In this document: piece after piece, positions 1 to 9,393 of the stretch | Numbering within the stretch: position 1 is the first letter of the stretch | How the letters are laid out: each line of letters starts with the position of its first letter | Assembly (NCBI GenBank): GCA_963674475.2 | Contig: CAXXFQ010000024.1 | Location: 372,001 to 436,000 of the forward strand | Source of the DNA: CAXXFQ01 sp963674475 | GTDB lineage: Bacteria > Planctomycetota > Planctomycetia > Pirellulales > Thermoguttaceae | Length of the DNA: 64,000 bases | Reading direction: 5' to 3' | Translations under genes and position numbers: made by a program | The notes under the pieces: generated by a model | What the model saw: only the letters and a program-made list of their open reading frames with translations | Told to the model about the DNA's origin: nothing | Databases searched by the model: none

Positions 1-113
1 TTCCAACCGGCCGGATTGCTAGCCTTCAGCCGAGGTTTCGACAGTTCGGCTCCTATAACGGAACTGCTGATCAGCAACAATGCAACGCAGATAAAATCTT
101 TTACTTTTCGCAT
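1..113 (-). CDS. N-terminus of an unidentified secreted protein (partial)
   Basis: The minus strand opens with ATG (complement of 111-113) and stays open to the window edge for 37 codons. The peptide begins MRKVKDFICVALLLISSS and reaches GAELS, which is a typical Sec signal peptide: basic start, hydrophobic core, small residues before a likely cleavage at the GA/E junction. Nothing of the mature domain is visible, so the product cannot be named. There is only a weak purine stretch (AAGAAAG) upstream as ribosome binding site. Start and export are reasonably supported; function is unknown. Confidence 0.5.
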   Translation of the reverse strand, partial: MRKVKDFICVALLLISSSVIGAELSKPRLKASNPAGW

Positions 114-539
114 AAGCTTTCTTATTCTACAAAATACTATTGCCAAATGCGGTCTTAAAATCCAGTCTCTTTTTCATTCTTTCACAAAAACCTGATAGGA
201 AAGCGAATGGATAAAAATCATATAAGTAACATGGTACACATGTTAGAAGTTTTTGCCGGCGCGTCAATCTTTATTTGCGATCGAAAGCAAAACTTGGCGA
301 GTTCAAATCTGAAATGCAACAGGGGGAGGAAATGATATAGGGTACCGCAAGGCGGTTCGATAAGTTGTTGTTTTATGCAATAACCACCACCGAACCGGGA
401 GCCCTACGATGCCGTATGCCCACCTTACCATATTGGAGTCTATAGCGACAACTACATTTTCCAAGAAACGACAATTAGGTCTTTCGTTTTGAATTGATGA
501 GTGGCATCCCATCTGATTTGGCTTTGGCCGGGGGGGACT
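114..539. other. No supportable gene
   Basis: AT-rich intergenic sequence that should hold the promoter of the leftward secreted-protein gene. Open frames here (for example minus 303-512) have no recognisable domain, no convincing ribosome binding site and atypical composition, so none is annotated. Confidence 0.5.
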
Positions 540-668
540 GGATGCCCGGGAATTAAATCGGACTTGGATGTGCGGCGATTATGGGCTGCTCTGGCGAGGT
601 ATCCCGGACGGTTTCAGGATGGGCAGCTGCGGACGCTTCAGCGGCACCTTCGTCAGTGGCGGGTATAA
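540..668 (+). pseudogene. IS21-type transposase (IstA-like) remnant
   Basis: The frame with codons starting at 573 reads RRLWAALARYPGRFQDGQLR and then TLQRHLRQWR before a stop. The pattern LW..L...YPGRFQ.GQLRTLQR..R.WR is characteristic of the N-terminal part of IS21-family IstA transposases. Only about 40 codons remain. The similarity stops exactly where the left end of an IS3-family remnant begins (about 669), so the IS21 gene was probably interrupted by that insertion and later lost the rest. The family call rests on remembered motif similarity, not on a search. Confidence 0.5.
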
Positions 669-1029
669 TGGTCTGGAGAAACTGGGCGCGCCGATAAGGT
701 GGATTCGCAATTGCTCCGACAAGGACCTTCGGAGGCGAATTCATGGTAAGGAAACGACGGGCATTTACGGGGTCCTTCCGTGTGAAAGTCGCTTTGGCGG
801 CAATTCGGGGGGAGGGCACTTTGGCCGAATTGGCGAGCCGGTTTGAGGTGCATGCGAACCAGGTGGCAGCCTGGAAAAAACAGGCCATCGAAGGAATGGC
901 CGAGAGCCTTGGCGACGGTTGGCGGCGACAGGCCAAGGAGGATGAGCAGCGCGAGGCGAAACTTTTCCAACAGATCGGCCAGCTCCAATTTGAGCTGGAC
1001 TGGTTGAAAAAAAGCTGGAGAGCCGTGAG
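669..1029 (+). mobile_element. Truncated IS3-family element (5' part with orfA)
   Basis: The sequence from the TGGTCTGG terminus through the start of orfA (ATG 743) is closely similar, with scattered substitutions, to the complete element at 33059-34380. The orfA product begins MVRKRRAFTGSFRVKVALAA and carries the IS3 orfA helix-turn-helix and leucine-zipper region (LAELASRFEVHANQVAAWKK, then QIGQLQFELDWLKK). Homology ends shortly after the A7 frameshift run at about 1029. A palindromic tandem repeat follows instead of orfB, so the transposase is non-functional. Confidence 0.8.
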
Positions 1030-1330
1030 CCACGGCGGGCAGTGGGAGCTTCGGCTCCATCGTAGTTTTCATAACGGTGCGGTAGCACCAACCCGCTCCG
1101 GTCGTACCGGGCCGTGAGCCACGGCGGGCGGTAGGAGCTTCTGCTCCATCGTAATTTCGAAAGTGGTGTGGCAGCACCAACTCGTCCCCGGTCCTACCGA
1201 CCCGCGAGCCGCGGTGGGCGTAGTGCGTGCGGCCTGATCCGCTTTGGGAAATTTTCCAGAGCGCAAAAGGACGCACGCCTCCGACAGTCGGGCCTCCCGA
1301 CCCGCGGTGCGGTCGCTGGTGGTGGTAGCA
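1022..1330 (+). repeat. Tandem ~89-bp palindromic repeat (about 2.5 units)
   Basis: Units begin CCGTGAGCCACGGCGGGC at 1023, again at 1112, and in diverged form at 1202, a period of 89-90 bp. Each full unit contains a hairpin GGAGC-loop-GCTCC: the loop is TTCG in unit 1 and TTCT in unit 2. Further GC-rich inverted segments follow near 1270-1310. The block replaces the missing half of the IS3 remnant. It resembles REP/BIME-type interspersed palindromes rather than coding sequence. Confidence 0.6.
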
Positions 1331-1433
1331 ATCAAGGTATTCAGATAAGATTTGTCGGAGAGTTCTTTGGTTACGCCCTAAGTCAAAATTCCCCAGTAGG
1401 TAGTGGCAGCAATTCAATATGGGAGACAACTTT

Positions 1434-1577
1434 ATGCGGATCAACCGAAGAACAGCAGTACGATGCGCTCTCATTGTGATCCCCCTAGGCATCTTGGGGC
1501 TCTTTGCGATTTTGCTCTACTCGTCTCGCATCGTCAAGAAAAAGCCCTATCTATTTTCGGTTGAATCAGGTGTATAG
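1434..1577 (+). CDS. Small single-pass membrane protein (47 aa)
   Basis: An ATG at 1434, preceded by GGGAG eight bases upstream, opens a 47-codon frame ending in TAG at 1575-1577. The product starts MRINRRTAVRCALIVIPLGI, continues with a hydrophobic stretch to LLYSSR, then a basic and aromatic tail. This gives one transmembrane helix (about residues 10-30) with a strongly basic N-terminus, either an uncleaved anchor or a very short secreted remnant. It lies between the repeat block and the convergent gene at 1593-2501. No family is recognised. The good ribosome binding site and coherent topology support it, but it could be the 5' end of a gene truncated by rearrangement. Confidence 0.4.
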   Translation: MRINRRTAVRCALIVIPLGILGLFAILLYSSRIVKKKPYLFSVESGV

Positions 1578-1592
1578 GCACTATCGGTCCGG

Positions 1593-2501
1593 CTAGTTTA
1601 ATTTTCTATCGCCGACTTTTTTGATCCAACGTCGGGTCCATTCAACGGACTCGAAACCCAAATCCATGACCGTGTTGCCCATAAAGATAATCCCTTCGAT
1701 CCGTCCTTCCTCCAGCCAACGCAGCCCGACCTCGCACTGGTGCTTCATCAACTCGACGGGGATCCCTTCCTTATTTTCATAATCGACCAGGTAGCAGCCG
1801 AGCATCTTTCGCTTGTTAGGAAAGCGTTGTTCGGCCTTCCGCAAAATCTCTTCCGTCTTCCGAATTTCCCGGCTATTCCAGTTCCAAATCGTCAGCACGT
1901 CGACCTGATCGAGATAATCATCCAGCGGGAGATCGAATTGTCTCACATAGAGCACTGTGAATATATCGAGCGTCTTGCCCATCTGCGCTAGCTTCCGGCG
2001 GACATCCGCCAACTCTTCGACGGTCCATTGTGCCCGCTTTCCTTCGGCCTTGTTGGTGAAAAAGTCGTCAAGCATCACGCCGTGGAAGTTCGGTACGTGT
2101 CCAGCCATCGCGAGTACCTCGGCAGTCTCCTCCGCGTTATGGAAGCCGCCCGATCCGACCACGGACCACATCACCTTCTTTAGCGGCTGTAGCGCCACGG
2201 TGTATTGCTCCAACGGCGACTCGAACCGGCCGTACTTAGCTTCTTTGTCGCTAGACTGCACCATGATGATATTTGGCACGTCGAGATAAAAGTTCCCTTC
2301 GGCGGCCGACATGACCGAACGACGACCGATATGCACGAAATCGCTGTTCGTCGCGAAAGAAAAGACCCAAAGCCGATCTCGAACCGTCTCCGTTTGGGGC
2401 GTCTGACCGCCGGCTTGTTGCGGGAGGCACACCATCATGACAGCGAACACCGCCCAAATCGATACAGTCCGCATTTCAGTTTGCCAAGTCACGTTTTTCA
2501 T
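1593..2501 (-). CDS. Secreted protein of unknown function, TIM-barrel-like
   Basis: The start is placed at the internal ATG (complement of 2499-2501) because AGGAGA sits just upstream and the product then begins with a clean signal peptide (MKNVTWQTEM, hydrophobic core, cleavage near QQAGGQT). An upstream in-frame ATG would add 24 non-signal-like residues. The mature part (~270 aa) alternates predicted strands and helices and has acidic motifs such as GVMLDDFF and LTIWNWNSREI. This suggests a TIM-barrel related to glycoside-hydrolase-like proteins, but I do not recognise a named family. It is divergent from the ROK regulator at 2710, with a shared ~210-bp promoter region, which fits a role in sugar use. 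Fold and role are inferences. Confidence 0.65.
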   Translation of the reverse strand: MKNVTWQTEMRTVSIWAVFAVMMVCLPQQAGGQTPQTETVRDRLWVFSFATNSDFVHIGRRSVMSAAEGNFYLDVPNIIMVQSSDKEAKYGRFESPLEQYTVALQPLKKVMWSVVGSGGFHNAEETAEVLAMAGHVPNFHGVMLDDFFTNKAEGKRAQWTVEELADVRRKLAQMGKTLDIFTVLYVRQFDLPLDDYLDQVDVLTIWNWNSREIRKTEEILRKAEQRFPNKRKMLGCYLVDYENKEGIPVELMKHQCEVGLRWLEEGRIEGIIFMGNTVMDLGFESVEWTRRWIKKVGDRKLN

Positions 2502-2709
2502 GGAATGTCTCCTAAGAAAAAAAGGATTAAAGAGGAAAACGGAGCAAGACGCTAGGCGTGAGAGGAACTCCATGCTTATCAGTTACGGTTATGCAATCGC
2601 CTCAAATGACTACGTTGACCCTGCAAGTCAATTAGACTATGATATTAATTTATTCAATGAAAGAAGTAAATGGTCCGCTTGCTTTTTTGGGAGGATTTTC
2701 AAGATACTA

Positions 2710-3930
2710 ATGCCTACCAGAACCGGAAACCGTCGTTTGATGCGGGAAGTCAACACGAAGCTCATCCTCGGCCATCTGCGCCGTTGTGACGCTTTGTCCC
2801 AGGCGGAGCTCTTGAAAAAAACCGGGCTTAGCGTTGGGACGATCGCGAACATCGTCAAGGAACTCAAAGAGGACGGCTTTGTCAAAGAGGTCGGCCCCGG
2901 CACCTCGTCGATCGGTCGAAAACCTGTCCAATTGCGGTTCAACCCGTGCGCTCGCCATGTCGTGGCCATTGAACTCTCATCCGGACAAACCCAAGTCGCC
3001 TTGGTTGATTTGTCGGGACGCATCGTGGTGAAGACCGGCAGAGCGATCGCGGTCGATGTCGAGCCCCGCGCCGTGTTGGAACTCGCGTGCGATGACGCCC
3101 TGGCTTTGGCCAAAAAGGAGGAAATATTCCCGCAGAAGCTTCTCGGGGTGGGGATTTCGCTTGAGGGGATCATCGACCCGAACCGGGAGCTCCTGGTGTT
3201 CTGGGCCAACCAGGGCTGGCGCAACGTCCCCGTCAAGGAGATCCTCGAATCGAAGCTGGGGATACCTGCTGTCATTAATAACGCCGGCGGAGCTTTCGGC
3301 GAGTATTGGTATGGAGCGGGCAAGGGGAGCAAGGTTGCTGTTTGCATGGAGGTCAATTCGGGCATCGGCGCCAGCGTCCTGCTCGGCGGCCGCCTGCTGC
3401 ACGGCGCGCGCGGCATGGCGGGCGAAATCGGTCACAGTCTGGCAGTGCCTGAGGGGAATCTTTGTTCCTGCGGCAAACGAGGTTGCTTGGAAACGGTGGC
3501 GTCCGCCAGTGCGATTATTGCCGAGGTCTTGAAAAAATTCCGCGACGCTCCCGACTCCTTGATCTCTCCGGCGATTGAATCTTGTCCGCTGCCGAAGGCC
3601 ATTCGGCAAATCGGCAAAGCGGCCGCCGACGGTGACGCTATCGCCCAAAGTGTCCTTGAAGATGCGGGCCGGCACCTGGGTATCGCAGCTGCCGCCATAA
3701 TCAATCTCCTCGACCCCGAGTTGCTGCTTTTAACTGGCATGGTTATCCACGAGAGCCGAGGGATCGTACTGGACGTGGTCCGACAAGCCGTAGCCGAGCA
3801 CATGTTTCCAGAACGGGCTCAGCCGGTCCGGATCGAGCAAGGCATTCTCGGCAACGCCGCTTCCCTTACCAGTGCCGCCGCGATGGTATGCGAGGAGGTC
3901 TTTCGCGTTCCCCTGGAATCGGAACTGTGA
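2710..3930 (+). CDS. ROK-family transcriptional regulator/sugar kinase
   Basis: The product is 406 aa. An N-terminal winged helix-turn-helix (about residues 14-75, SQAELLKKTGLSVGTIANIV, then GRKPVQLRF) is followed by the ROK actin-like ATPase fold. The zinc site is clear: GEIGHS with H242 and the C-S-C-G-K-R-G-C-LE motif with C252, C254 and C259. The arrangement matches NagC/XylR-type repressors that sense a sugar or sugar phosphate. An ATG at 2710 is chosen because the HTH begins soon after; GGGAGG lies 15 bases upstream, somewhat far. The frame is open further upstream (to 2437), but that stretch looks non-coding and overlaps the divergent promoter. The likely target is the secreted protein gene at 1593-2501 and possibly the sugar genes beyond. 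Ligand unknown. Confidence 0.85.
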   Translation: MPTRTGNRRLMREVNTKLILGHLRRCDALSQAELLKKTGLSVGTIANIVKELKEDGFVKEVGPGTSSIGRKPVQLRFNPCARHVVAIELSSGQTQVALVDLSGRIVVKTGRAIAVDVEPRAVLELACDDALALAKKEEIFPQKLLGVGISLEGIIDPNRELLVFWANQGWRNVPVKEILESKLGIPAVINNAGGAFGEYWYGAGKGSKVAVCMEVNSGIGASVLLGGRLLHGARGMAGEIGHSLAVPEGNLCSCGKRGCLETVASASAIIAEVLKKFRDAPDSLISPAIESCPLPKAIRQIGKAAADGDAIAQSVLEDAGRHLGIAAAAIINLLDPELLLLTGMVIHESRGIVLDVVRQAVAEHMFPERAQPVRIEQGILGNAASLTSAAAMVCEEVFRVPLESEL

Positions 3931-3972
3931 TATCTAGTCCAACTTGCCCGCTTGCGCTTCAGCGGCCCGTAT

Positions 3973-4006
3973 CCCCTGCATGAAAGCAGCCTGTTTCACG
4001 CAGGGG
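3973..4006 (+). terminator. Stem-loop after ROK gene
   Basis: CCCCTGC-A-TGAAA pairs with TTTCA-C-GCAGGGG around an 8-base loop, about 43 bases after the ROK stop codon. The stem is strong, but there is no T-run, so it may be a 3'-end stabiliser or a non-canonical terminator. Confidence 0.4.
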
Positions 4007-4029
4007 AACGTCTGCTTGACAACCCCGAC

Positions 4030-4425
4030 TCGGTCGCCACCGCCAAAAAGACCGATTGAAAAATCGCCTTCATCGCCTTGTCTCGTCAAGGGTTAACCGG
4101 ATGACAAGCAATTGTACCCCACTGAAATCGCCGCCCAAAAAAGCCTTCTTGCGGTTCCAAGTGAGAGGTGGTTGTTTTAGGCCAGTCTGACCAGACAAAA
4201 ATGACAATTCGAAGTTGCTCAAGTCGGGACCATCAGCAGACATGGAGACCGATGCTCTAAGAGGCTGACTCTATCGGCTGCACTAGCGAAAAGCCCGAGA
4301 AAAACGGCTCTATCCGTTTCGCAGCGCAAAGAAAAAGCCCAAGAAAACCAGGCTTTCGTGGAAAACTTTGCCCATCAGCACCCAAGTCCGTTGTACCAAT
4401 ATGGGCACTCTATTTCGAGACCGCT
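4030..4425 (-). repeat. Composite dispersed repeat, copy 1
   Basis: About 400 bp closely matching (in reverse orientation) the segments at 31878-32490 and 59946-60553. The copy contains the B half (4030-4245) and the A half, whose boundary AGACCGATGC lies at 4246-4255. The outer end of A is eroded near 4420. A minus-strand frame in A ends with the same short peptide tail (LMGKVFHESL...) and stop as the other copies. It fills the gap between the ROK gene and the symporter gene. Confidence 0.75.
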
Positions 4426-4535
4426 TCCTAACTGTTGACAGCGTGAATGGATAGGAAGCCACGACTTCGATCTGCGGAACCGAAGGGTCCTGAACCCCAG
4501 CCCCCCGTTTTCCGTCTACGGAACCGAAAAAGGAT

Positions 4536-6062
4536 TTATTCGTCAGCCGTTTTTGGGCCGGAGGGGGAAAATATTGTGAGCCCTTCCGTTTGACGCGGAC
4601 CGGGTAGGAAAAAACTCGACAGATATCCAATCGCGCAACAGGACGAGCAGCCGATTGCCGGGTAAAGAAAAAAGTGGAGCGAGGTAAATCGGATTACCAT
4701 GATCAGAATCGTCGCGCTTCCGAGTTGTCCGAGTATCGCTCCGACGGCGCCGGTTCGACGCGTAAAAATTCCCAAAACGAAAAGTCCCGACAGCCCGCCG
4801 ATAAAAAGTCCCATGAGTGTTTGGAAATGGTCCCAAACCGATCGGATATCACTGGCGGCCATCCAAAGAGCCGTGGCGGTGCCGAAAAGACCCAGGACCA
4901 GCGTAAAACATTGTGCTAGCCGGAGTCGGGTTCGATCGGACGACTCGGGGCGGAATCGGGCCCAATAGTCGGTAACCCAGATCGTCGCCGTGCTGTGCAT
5001 CGCGCTGTCGAGGCTCGACATGGCCGCCGCGAAGACCGCCGCGATGATCAGTCCCGAAAGGCCAGTCGGAATTTGTTGCACGACAAAAAACGGCACGATC
5101 GCGTCTTCCGCCAGATCACCCGGCAAGAGATTCGGGTGGAGTCGATAAAAGACAAAGAGGGCCGTGCCGAGAAGGAAAACGATGATTGCCCAGGGAATCG
5201 ACATTGCCACGTCGACCCAAAGGGCCTTCTTCGACGCCGCTTCGTCTCGCGTGGTCAGATACCGTTGCACGATTGCCTGATCGGAGGTCAGGCTTCCCAG
5301 TCGGATGAAAAAGTTGCCGATTAAAACGACCCAGACCGTAGCCGCGGTCATGTCGAAATCGAGCTGGCCGAGCGAAAATTTATTTTCCGCAGAGGCGATC
5401 TCCCAAAATTCGGCCGGGCTGCTTCCGGTATCAAAAAGGACCACCCCCACGCAAACCAGCGCGCCGCCGATCAGCAGAATCGCTTGAATGACGTCGGTCC
5501 AGACGACCGCCTCGATTCCACCGGCCACGGTATAAAGTGTGCAAAGCACTCCCATGATCAGGATGCAGCCGTAGACATTCAGTCCGGTCACGGTCGAAAG
5601 GGCCAAGGCCGGAAGGTAAAGCACCACGGCCATCCGTCCCAATTGCAGAAGGCTATAAACCGTCGTACCTAACAGGCGAACGACCAGGTGAAATCGCTTT
5701 TCAAGATATTCGTACGCGCTGGTCACGCCCAGTCTTCGAAAGAACGGGATATAGGCCCTCGTTACGATCGGGACGACTAGAAAACAGGTGAAAACCCCCG
5801 TGAAATAGGCCCAATCGGTCGCGTACGCCTTCGCCGGGACCGCCATGAAGCCGATCGAACTTACTTGCGTGGCCATTAGACTCAATCCGGCCGCCCACCA
5901 CGGAATCCGTCCCCCGGCCAGAAAGAAATCGTGGCTTGTTTTTTCTCGTCGAGCGAAGTAAAGCCCGACCAAGACTAACGCCCCGAGATAAACGCCCAAG
6001 GCGACGTAATCAAGCGGGCCAAAGTGGGAGGCGGTGATCGTCGGGCTAAGCGGCGTGTTCAT
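4536..6062 (-). CDS. Sodium:solute symporter (SSS family)
   Basis: The product is 508 aa with about 13 hydrophobic helices. It begins with a periplasmic-type N-terminus and the SSS core motif region FFLAGGRIPWWAAGLSLMAT, followed by SSIGFMAVPAKAYATDWAYF. This is characteristic of SLC5/SSS transporters that couple Na+ to uptake of sugars, sialic acids or carboxylates. It is the third gene of a minus-strand series after the beta-propeller protein and the FAD oxidoreductase, with an 85-base gap before its ATG. The divergent neighbours are a GntR regulator and a DapA/NanA-family aldolase, so import of an acidic or amino sugar is a reasonable inference. Substrate is not determined by sequence alone. 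No strong ribosome binding site is visible. Confidence 0.85.
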   Translation of the reverse strand: MNTPLSPTITASHFGPLDYVALGVYLGALVLVGLYFARREKTSHDFFLAGGRIPWWAAGLSLMATQVSSIGFMAVPAKAYATDWAYFTGVFTCFLVVPIVTRAYIPFFRRLGVTSAYEYLEKRFHLVVRLLGTTVYSLLQLGRMAVVLYLPALALSTVTGLNVYGCILIMGVLCTLYTVAGGIEAVVWTDVIQAILLIGGALVCVGVVLFDTGSSPAEFWEIASAENKFSLGQLDFDMTAATVWVVLIGNFFIRLGSLTSDQAIVQRYLTTRDEAASKKALWVDVAMSIPWAIIVFLLGTALFVFYRLHPNLLPGDLAEDAIVPFFVVQQIPTGLSGLIIAAVFAAAMSSLDSAMHSTATIWVTDYWARFRPESSDRTRLRLAQCFTLVLGLFGTATALWMAASDIRSVWDHFQTLMGLFIGGLSGLFVLGIFTRRTGAVGAILGQLGSATILIMVIRFTSLHFFLYPAIGCSSCCAIGYLSSFFLPGPRQTEGLTIFSPSGPKTADE

Positions 6063-6147
6063 GAAAACGGCAAAAAATTGGGGTTGGTGTGGGAACTCGA
6101 AATATCAAAGCTAACAGAGATTTGTCTTTCCGTAAGGGCACGTTGGG

Positions 6148-7767
6148 TTACGTAAGGGCGTGTCGGTGCGGATCGCCTTCGGATAAGTCTAACGACTCGG
6201 GCCAAGCCAACTCGACCCCGCCAGGGACGAGCCGATTTTGGAACTCCTGAAGCAGGGCCGCTTTTTCCAGAACCTCGCGAGGGCGACATTTCCGCTTCAG
6301 ACAAAAGGCCGCCAACGCCCCGGCCGCCTCGCCCGTGTTCCACTCGACCGGATGCAGCCGGTAGCACCCCTGGGTGATATGGGTCACGCCGAGATTTTTC
6401 GCCGCGGGCAAAAGGTTTTCGACCCGTTGCGGCACGAGCGACCCCAGGGGAATCTGAAACGGCAACGCCTCGACGTCGAGGTAGTTGTCTCCTCCGGTGG
6501 TCGGATGGAGGTCGATTCGATAATAGCCGATTCCGACTGAGTCGTCGAACTGACGGGCCCGATTTTTCCCCGGCTGAAGCGCCGCCGAAATGTCCTGTTC
6601 CCGCACGGTCCGCACGGCACGGATCCGTCGTGATTCGCGAATATACGGGTAGGCCGCCAGCCCGTCGTCGGTTTCGACCACATCGGCCCGTAGTCGCAGT
6701 CCCGGATACCCACACCCACCGTCCGGCCGAGGCGCGTCGGTTTGAAGCCAGTAAAGCAACGAGAGGCTTTGCTCCTTCGCCCGGTCGATCAACTTCGCTC
6801 GCTCGGCCGGGTCCGCCTCGGTCAAATCGCCCAGCAAAAAATCGTTCATCGGCCAGTTGACCAGGCAAATATCGCTGGAAAATGCGCCCGGCTGGAAATG
6901 GTCGCGGGCCAAGAGGCGTCGGTAGGTCCACAGTCCCGAAAAGGCGATGCCCGATTCCCCCAGCGGATCGAAGCGACTGTCAACCGGTTCGAGCGTCCGC
7001 GGGTGCAGCCCTTTCCACGAGAAGAGTTTTCCCGGCCAAGGGGGCGTGAGGTCCGGCATGAAATCACGCCAGAAGTCGTAACGTTCCGGACGGGTGATCC
7101 GATGGTTTTCCCCCTCACAATAGTCGATCGCGAAGCAGACCGAAAACGCCTGGACATTCTCCGGCCGGGCTTCACGGGCAGCACTGGGTTCGTCCGTGTC
7201 GGCCTGCGACTCGGTCCCACGAACGTATTCGACCCCGGCCAGCGGAAGCAGATCGCCCAATTCGGTCGCGTCGAGAAAATAGGGCGCTTCGACAGTACAC
7301 TTGGTCCTGTCCCGAAGGTTTTTAAGCGTCACACTTTCGATTTCGTCCCCCTGCCCTCGCTCCGCGTCGACCGGGCGGTGTTCATAGAGGATCTGGATTC
7401 GCGAGGATGCGACAAACGGAGCGAGCATCCCTTCAAGAACCCGACGGGCCACCTTCGGCTCGTGGCACAATGGCGAGACCCAACCGCCGCCCGGATTCAG
7501 ATGGGCGACCTTTTTCAGTCGAGCAACCAACGGGTAATGCGTCCGATAATACGCTCGTACCCCTTCCCGAAATTCCCGATATGATTGCGTACAGCCGAAC
7601 GACTCAATCCAGCCATGCTCGTCCGGTGGCACCGCCTGGGCCGTCAACTGGCCCCCAATCCGATCGGTTTCCTCGGTCAAAACGACCCGGAACCCGGCCC
7701 GCGCCGCCGAAAGCGCCGCCGCCGTTCCCCCGAGTCCCCCGCCAACAATCAAGATATCCGTTTTCAT
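6148..7767 (-). CDS. FAD-dependent oxidoreductase (cytoplasmic)
   Basis: The product is 539 aa and starts MKTDILIVGGGLGGTAAALS, a dinucleotide-binding beta-alpha-beta fingerprint (GGGLGG) within the first 20 residues, followed by the acidic end of strand 2 (LTEETDRIGG). It continues through the FAD-dependent oxidoreductase fold of the PF12831 type. The C-terminal region has the second FAD contact (LLPAAKNLGVTHITQGCYRL). There is no signal peptide, unlike the relative at 11763. It lies 19 bases after the beta-propeller gene and so is probably co-transcribed with it and with the downstream symporter. It probably oxidises or isomerises the imported sugar or its acid; the substrate is unknown. 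Confidence 0.8.
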   Translation of the reverse strand: MKTDILIVGGGLGGTAAALSAARAGFRVVLTEETDRIGGQLTAQAVPPDEHGWIESFGCTQSYREFREGVRAYYRTHYPLVARLKKVAHLNPGGGWVSPLCHEPKVARRVLEGMLAPFVASSRIQILYEHRPVDAERGQGDEIESVTLKNLRDRTKCTVEAPYFLDATELGDLLPLAGVEYVRGTESQADTDEPSAAREARPENVQAFSVCFAIDYCEGENHRITRPERYDFWRDFMPDLTPPWPGKLFSWKGLHPRTLEPVDSRFDPLGESGIAFSGLWTYRRLLARDHFQPGAFSSDICLVNWPMNDFLLGDLTEADPAERAKLIDRAKEQSLSLLYWLQTDAPRPDGGCGYPGLRLRADVVETDDGLAAYPYIRESRRIRAVRTVREQDISAALQPGKNRARQFDDSVGIGYYRIDLHPTTGGDNYLDVEALPFQIPLGSLVPQRVENLLPAAKNLGVTHITQGCYRLHPVEWNTGEAAGALAAFCLKRKCRPREVLEKAALLQEFQNRLVPGGVELAWPESLDLSEGDPHRHALT

Positions 7768-7786
7768 TTCTTTTGAACCGGTGTTT

Positions 7787-9307
7787 CTATGGTTTCGACC
7801 AGTACGAAAATAGTTTGGCCGAGTTCAAGCGGAAACGAATTCGAATCGGCCGCCCGGTCGGGATCGTCTTATGATTTTTCCATGTGACCGGCTCACGCAA
7901 CCCGTTTGACGAGAGGGGGACCGATTCGTCGGTCGAATAGCCGGGCAGGGGTTTTCCATTTTCGTCGAGAATCTCGACCCGAATCGATCCTTCGGACGCG
8001 TCGGCGTTGATCAGCAACCGTCCCCCTTCCGATTCGAGCAGGACCGTTTCAATAATCCCTTCTGGTTCGTCGGCATCGAGCGAGACGAAACGATCGCGAG
8101 GCCAGGCGGCCCGGCCGATCGTGATCCGCTTTTCCGGCAACGCCCCGCCGTGCTTGGTCGTGATCGCCGTGTAGTAGACCCAGACCTCGTCCCCTGCGAC
8201 GACCGGCGTTGAGGAGACCCCGAGGATGCAACCGGCATCGAACGGGTTGGGGCCGTTGGGGATGACCGGCGAGCGATCTTTAAGGCGGTGCCAGGTTTTC
8301 CCGTCGCGACTATGGGTCAGTTGGACGTCGATCGGACCGTCGACCGAGCTTTGCGACCGGGTTGGATCGGATTTCTGGAACCGTTCGACCCGGAATACCG
8401 TGACGAGTCCAAGGAACTGCTCGCCCCACGGGTAGACCGACATGTTGTAAAACTCGGTCCGGGATTTCGGGTCGCTCGCCCAGGCGTCGTCCCGTACGTC
8501 GGGGGCCAAGACCAGTCGCGACGGAGTCTAGTTTTTCAAGTCCCGGCTGGTCGTCAAGTAGATCATCCGTCGCGGAAAGCCGCGGTGACGGCGGTAGAAT
8601 TTGTGGAACGCCAGGTATTCCCCCGTCTTCGGGTTGCGTGTCCAGGTGATCGTATCGCCGGTGGTGAAAAGCGGATTGAATTCCGCGGCGGTCCAGTCAA
8701 TTCCATTTGCCGAGAAGGCCACAAACGCCGACGGCGGCATTGCCAGATCGTGTCGCGACTCGCCCACCTCGCCGATCATTTTGAATCTTCGATTCGGATC
8801 GGGATCGTGGGAATCGACCAAGATGCTGGGGCTGTTTAAGTCGTAAACGATATTGTTCTTTTTCGAACCGGCAAACTTGTAACGTCCCAATTCGGGCCGC
8901 TGCCAGTGGACCCCATCCTCCGACTCGGCCAGCATTACCAGCGAGTGGCGGTTTCGGTCGAGCCGCTTGTCTCGCGTCGTTTGCTTCGGGAAGCTTTGGT
9001 ACCACATCCGAAACCGTCTTTTGGTCTCGTCGTAGTGGACTGATCCATAAAGGTAAATCCGATTGCCTTCCCAAGGACGCTTGGGTTCGAGGACCGGCCG
9101 CGGCAGTTTTTGGCAGGCGTGGACGCGTCGGCGGACGCCGGAGGTCGAGTAAAGTTCGACGTCGTCGACAAAAAGCTTCGGGGTTTGGGTAAGACGAACG
9201 GGGGAATTTTTCTTGTTCGTTTCAGCCGAAATGCCACCGGATTGCGAGCCGAGCACCATCGCGAAGGTAATAGCGGCGTAGGTGGCAAAAGGGAAGGTCC
9301 GGTTCAT
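7787..9307 (-). pseudogene. Secreted five-bladed beta-propeller glycosidase-like protein, interrupted by an in-frame TAG
   Basis: Starting at the ATG complementary to 9305-9307, the frame has a signal peptide (MNRTFPFATYAAITFAMVLG) and runs 506 codons to 7787. It is interrupted once, at codon 260 (TAG, complement of 8528-8530). Both halves are in the same frame and read smoothly across the stop: DLKN-stop-TPSRLVLAPD. The context predicts Trp (TGG) there, as in the recurrent W.P..VLAPD element of such proteins. The sequence contains repeated blade motifs (YDETKRRFRMWYQSF, AESEDGVHWQRPELG, TSRDL) typical of GH43/GH32-like propellers used on plant or animal glycans. It may be a true nonsense mutation, a sequencing error or readthrough. 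It is first in the leftward operon and divergent from the GntR gene. Confidence 0.75.
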
Positions 9308-9393
9308 GTGGTTTTTGTGAAGTATAAAGGAGAATAAGTTTTTGAGGTGACTCGAGGATCTCGACACACGCGTGATTTCCCACTTTATAGCAG

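Noticed and set aside
303..512. 69-codon minus-strand frame
   Set aside because: No domain, no ribosome binding site and no signal; likely chance.
653..1492. 279-codon minus-strand frame
   Set aside because: Antisense to the IS3 remnant and palindromic repeat block; its apparent internal repetition is the translated tandem repeat.
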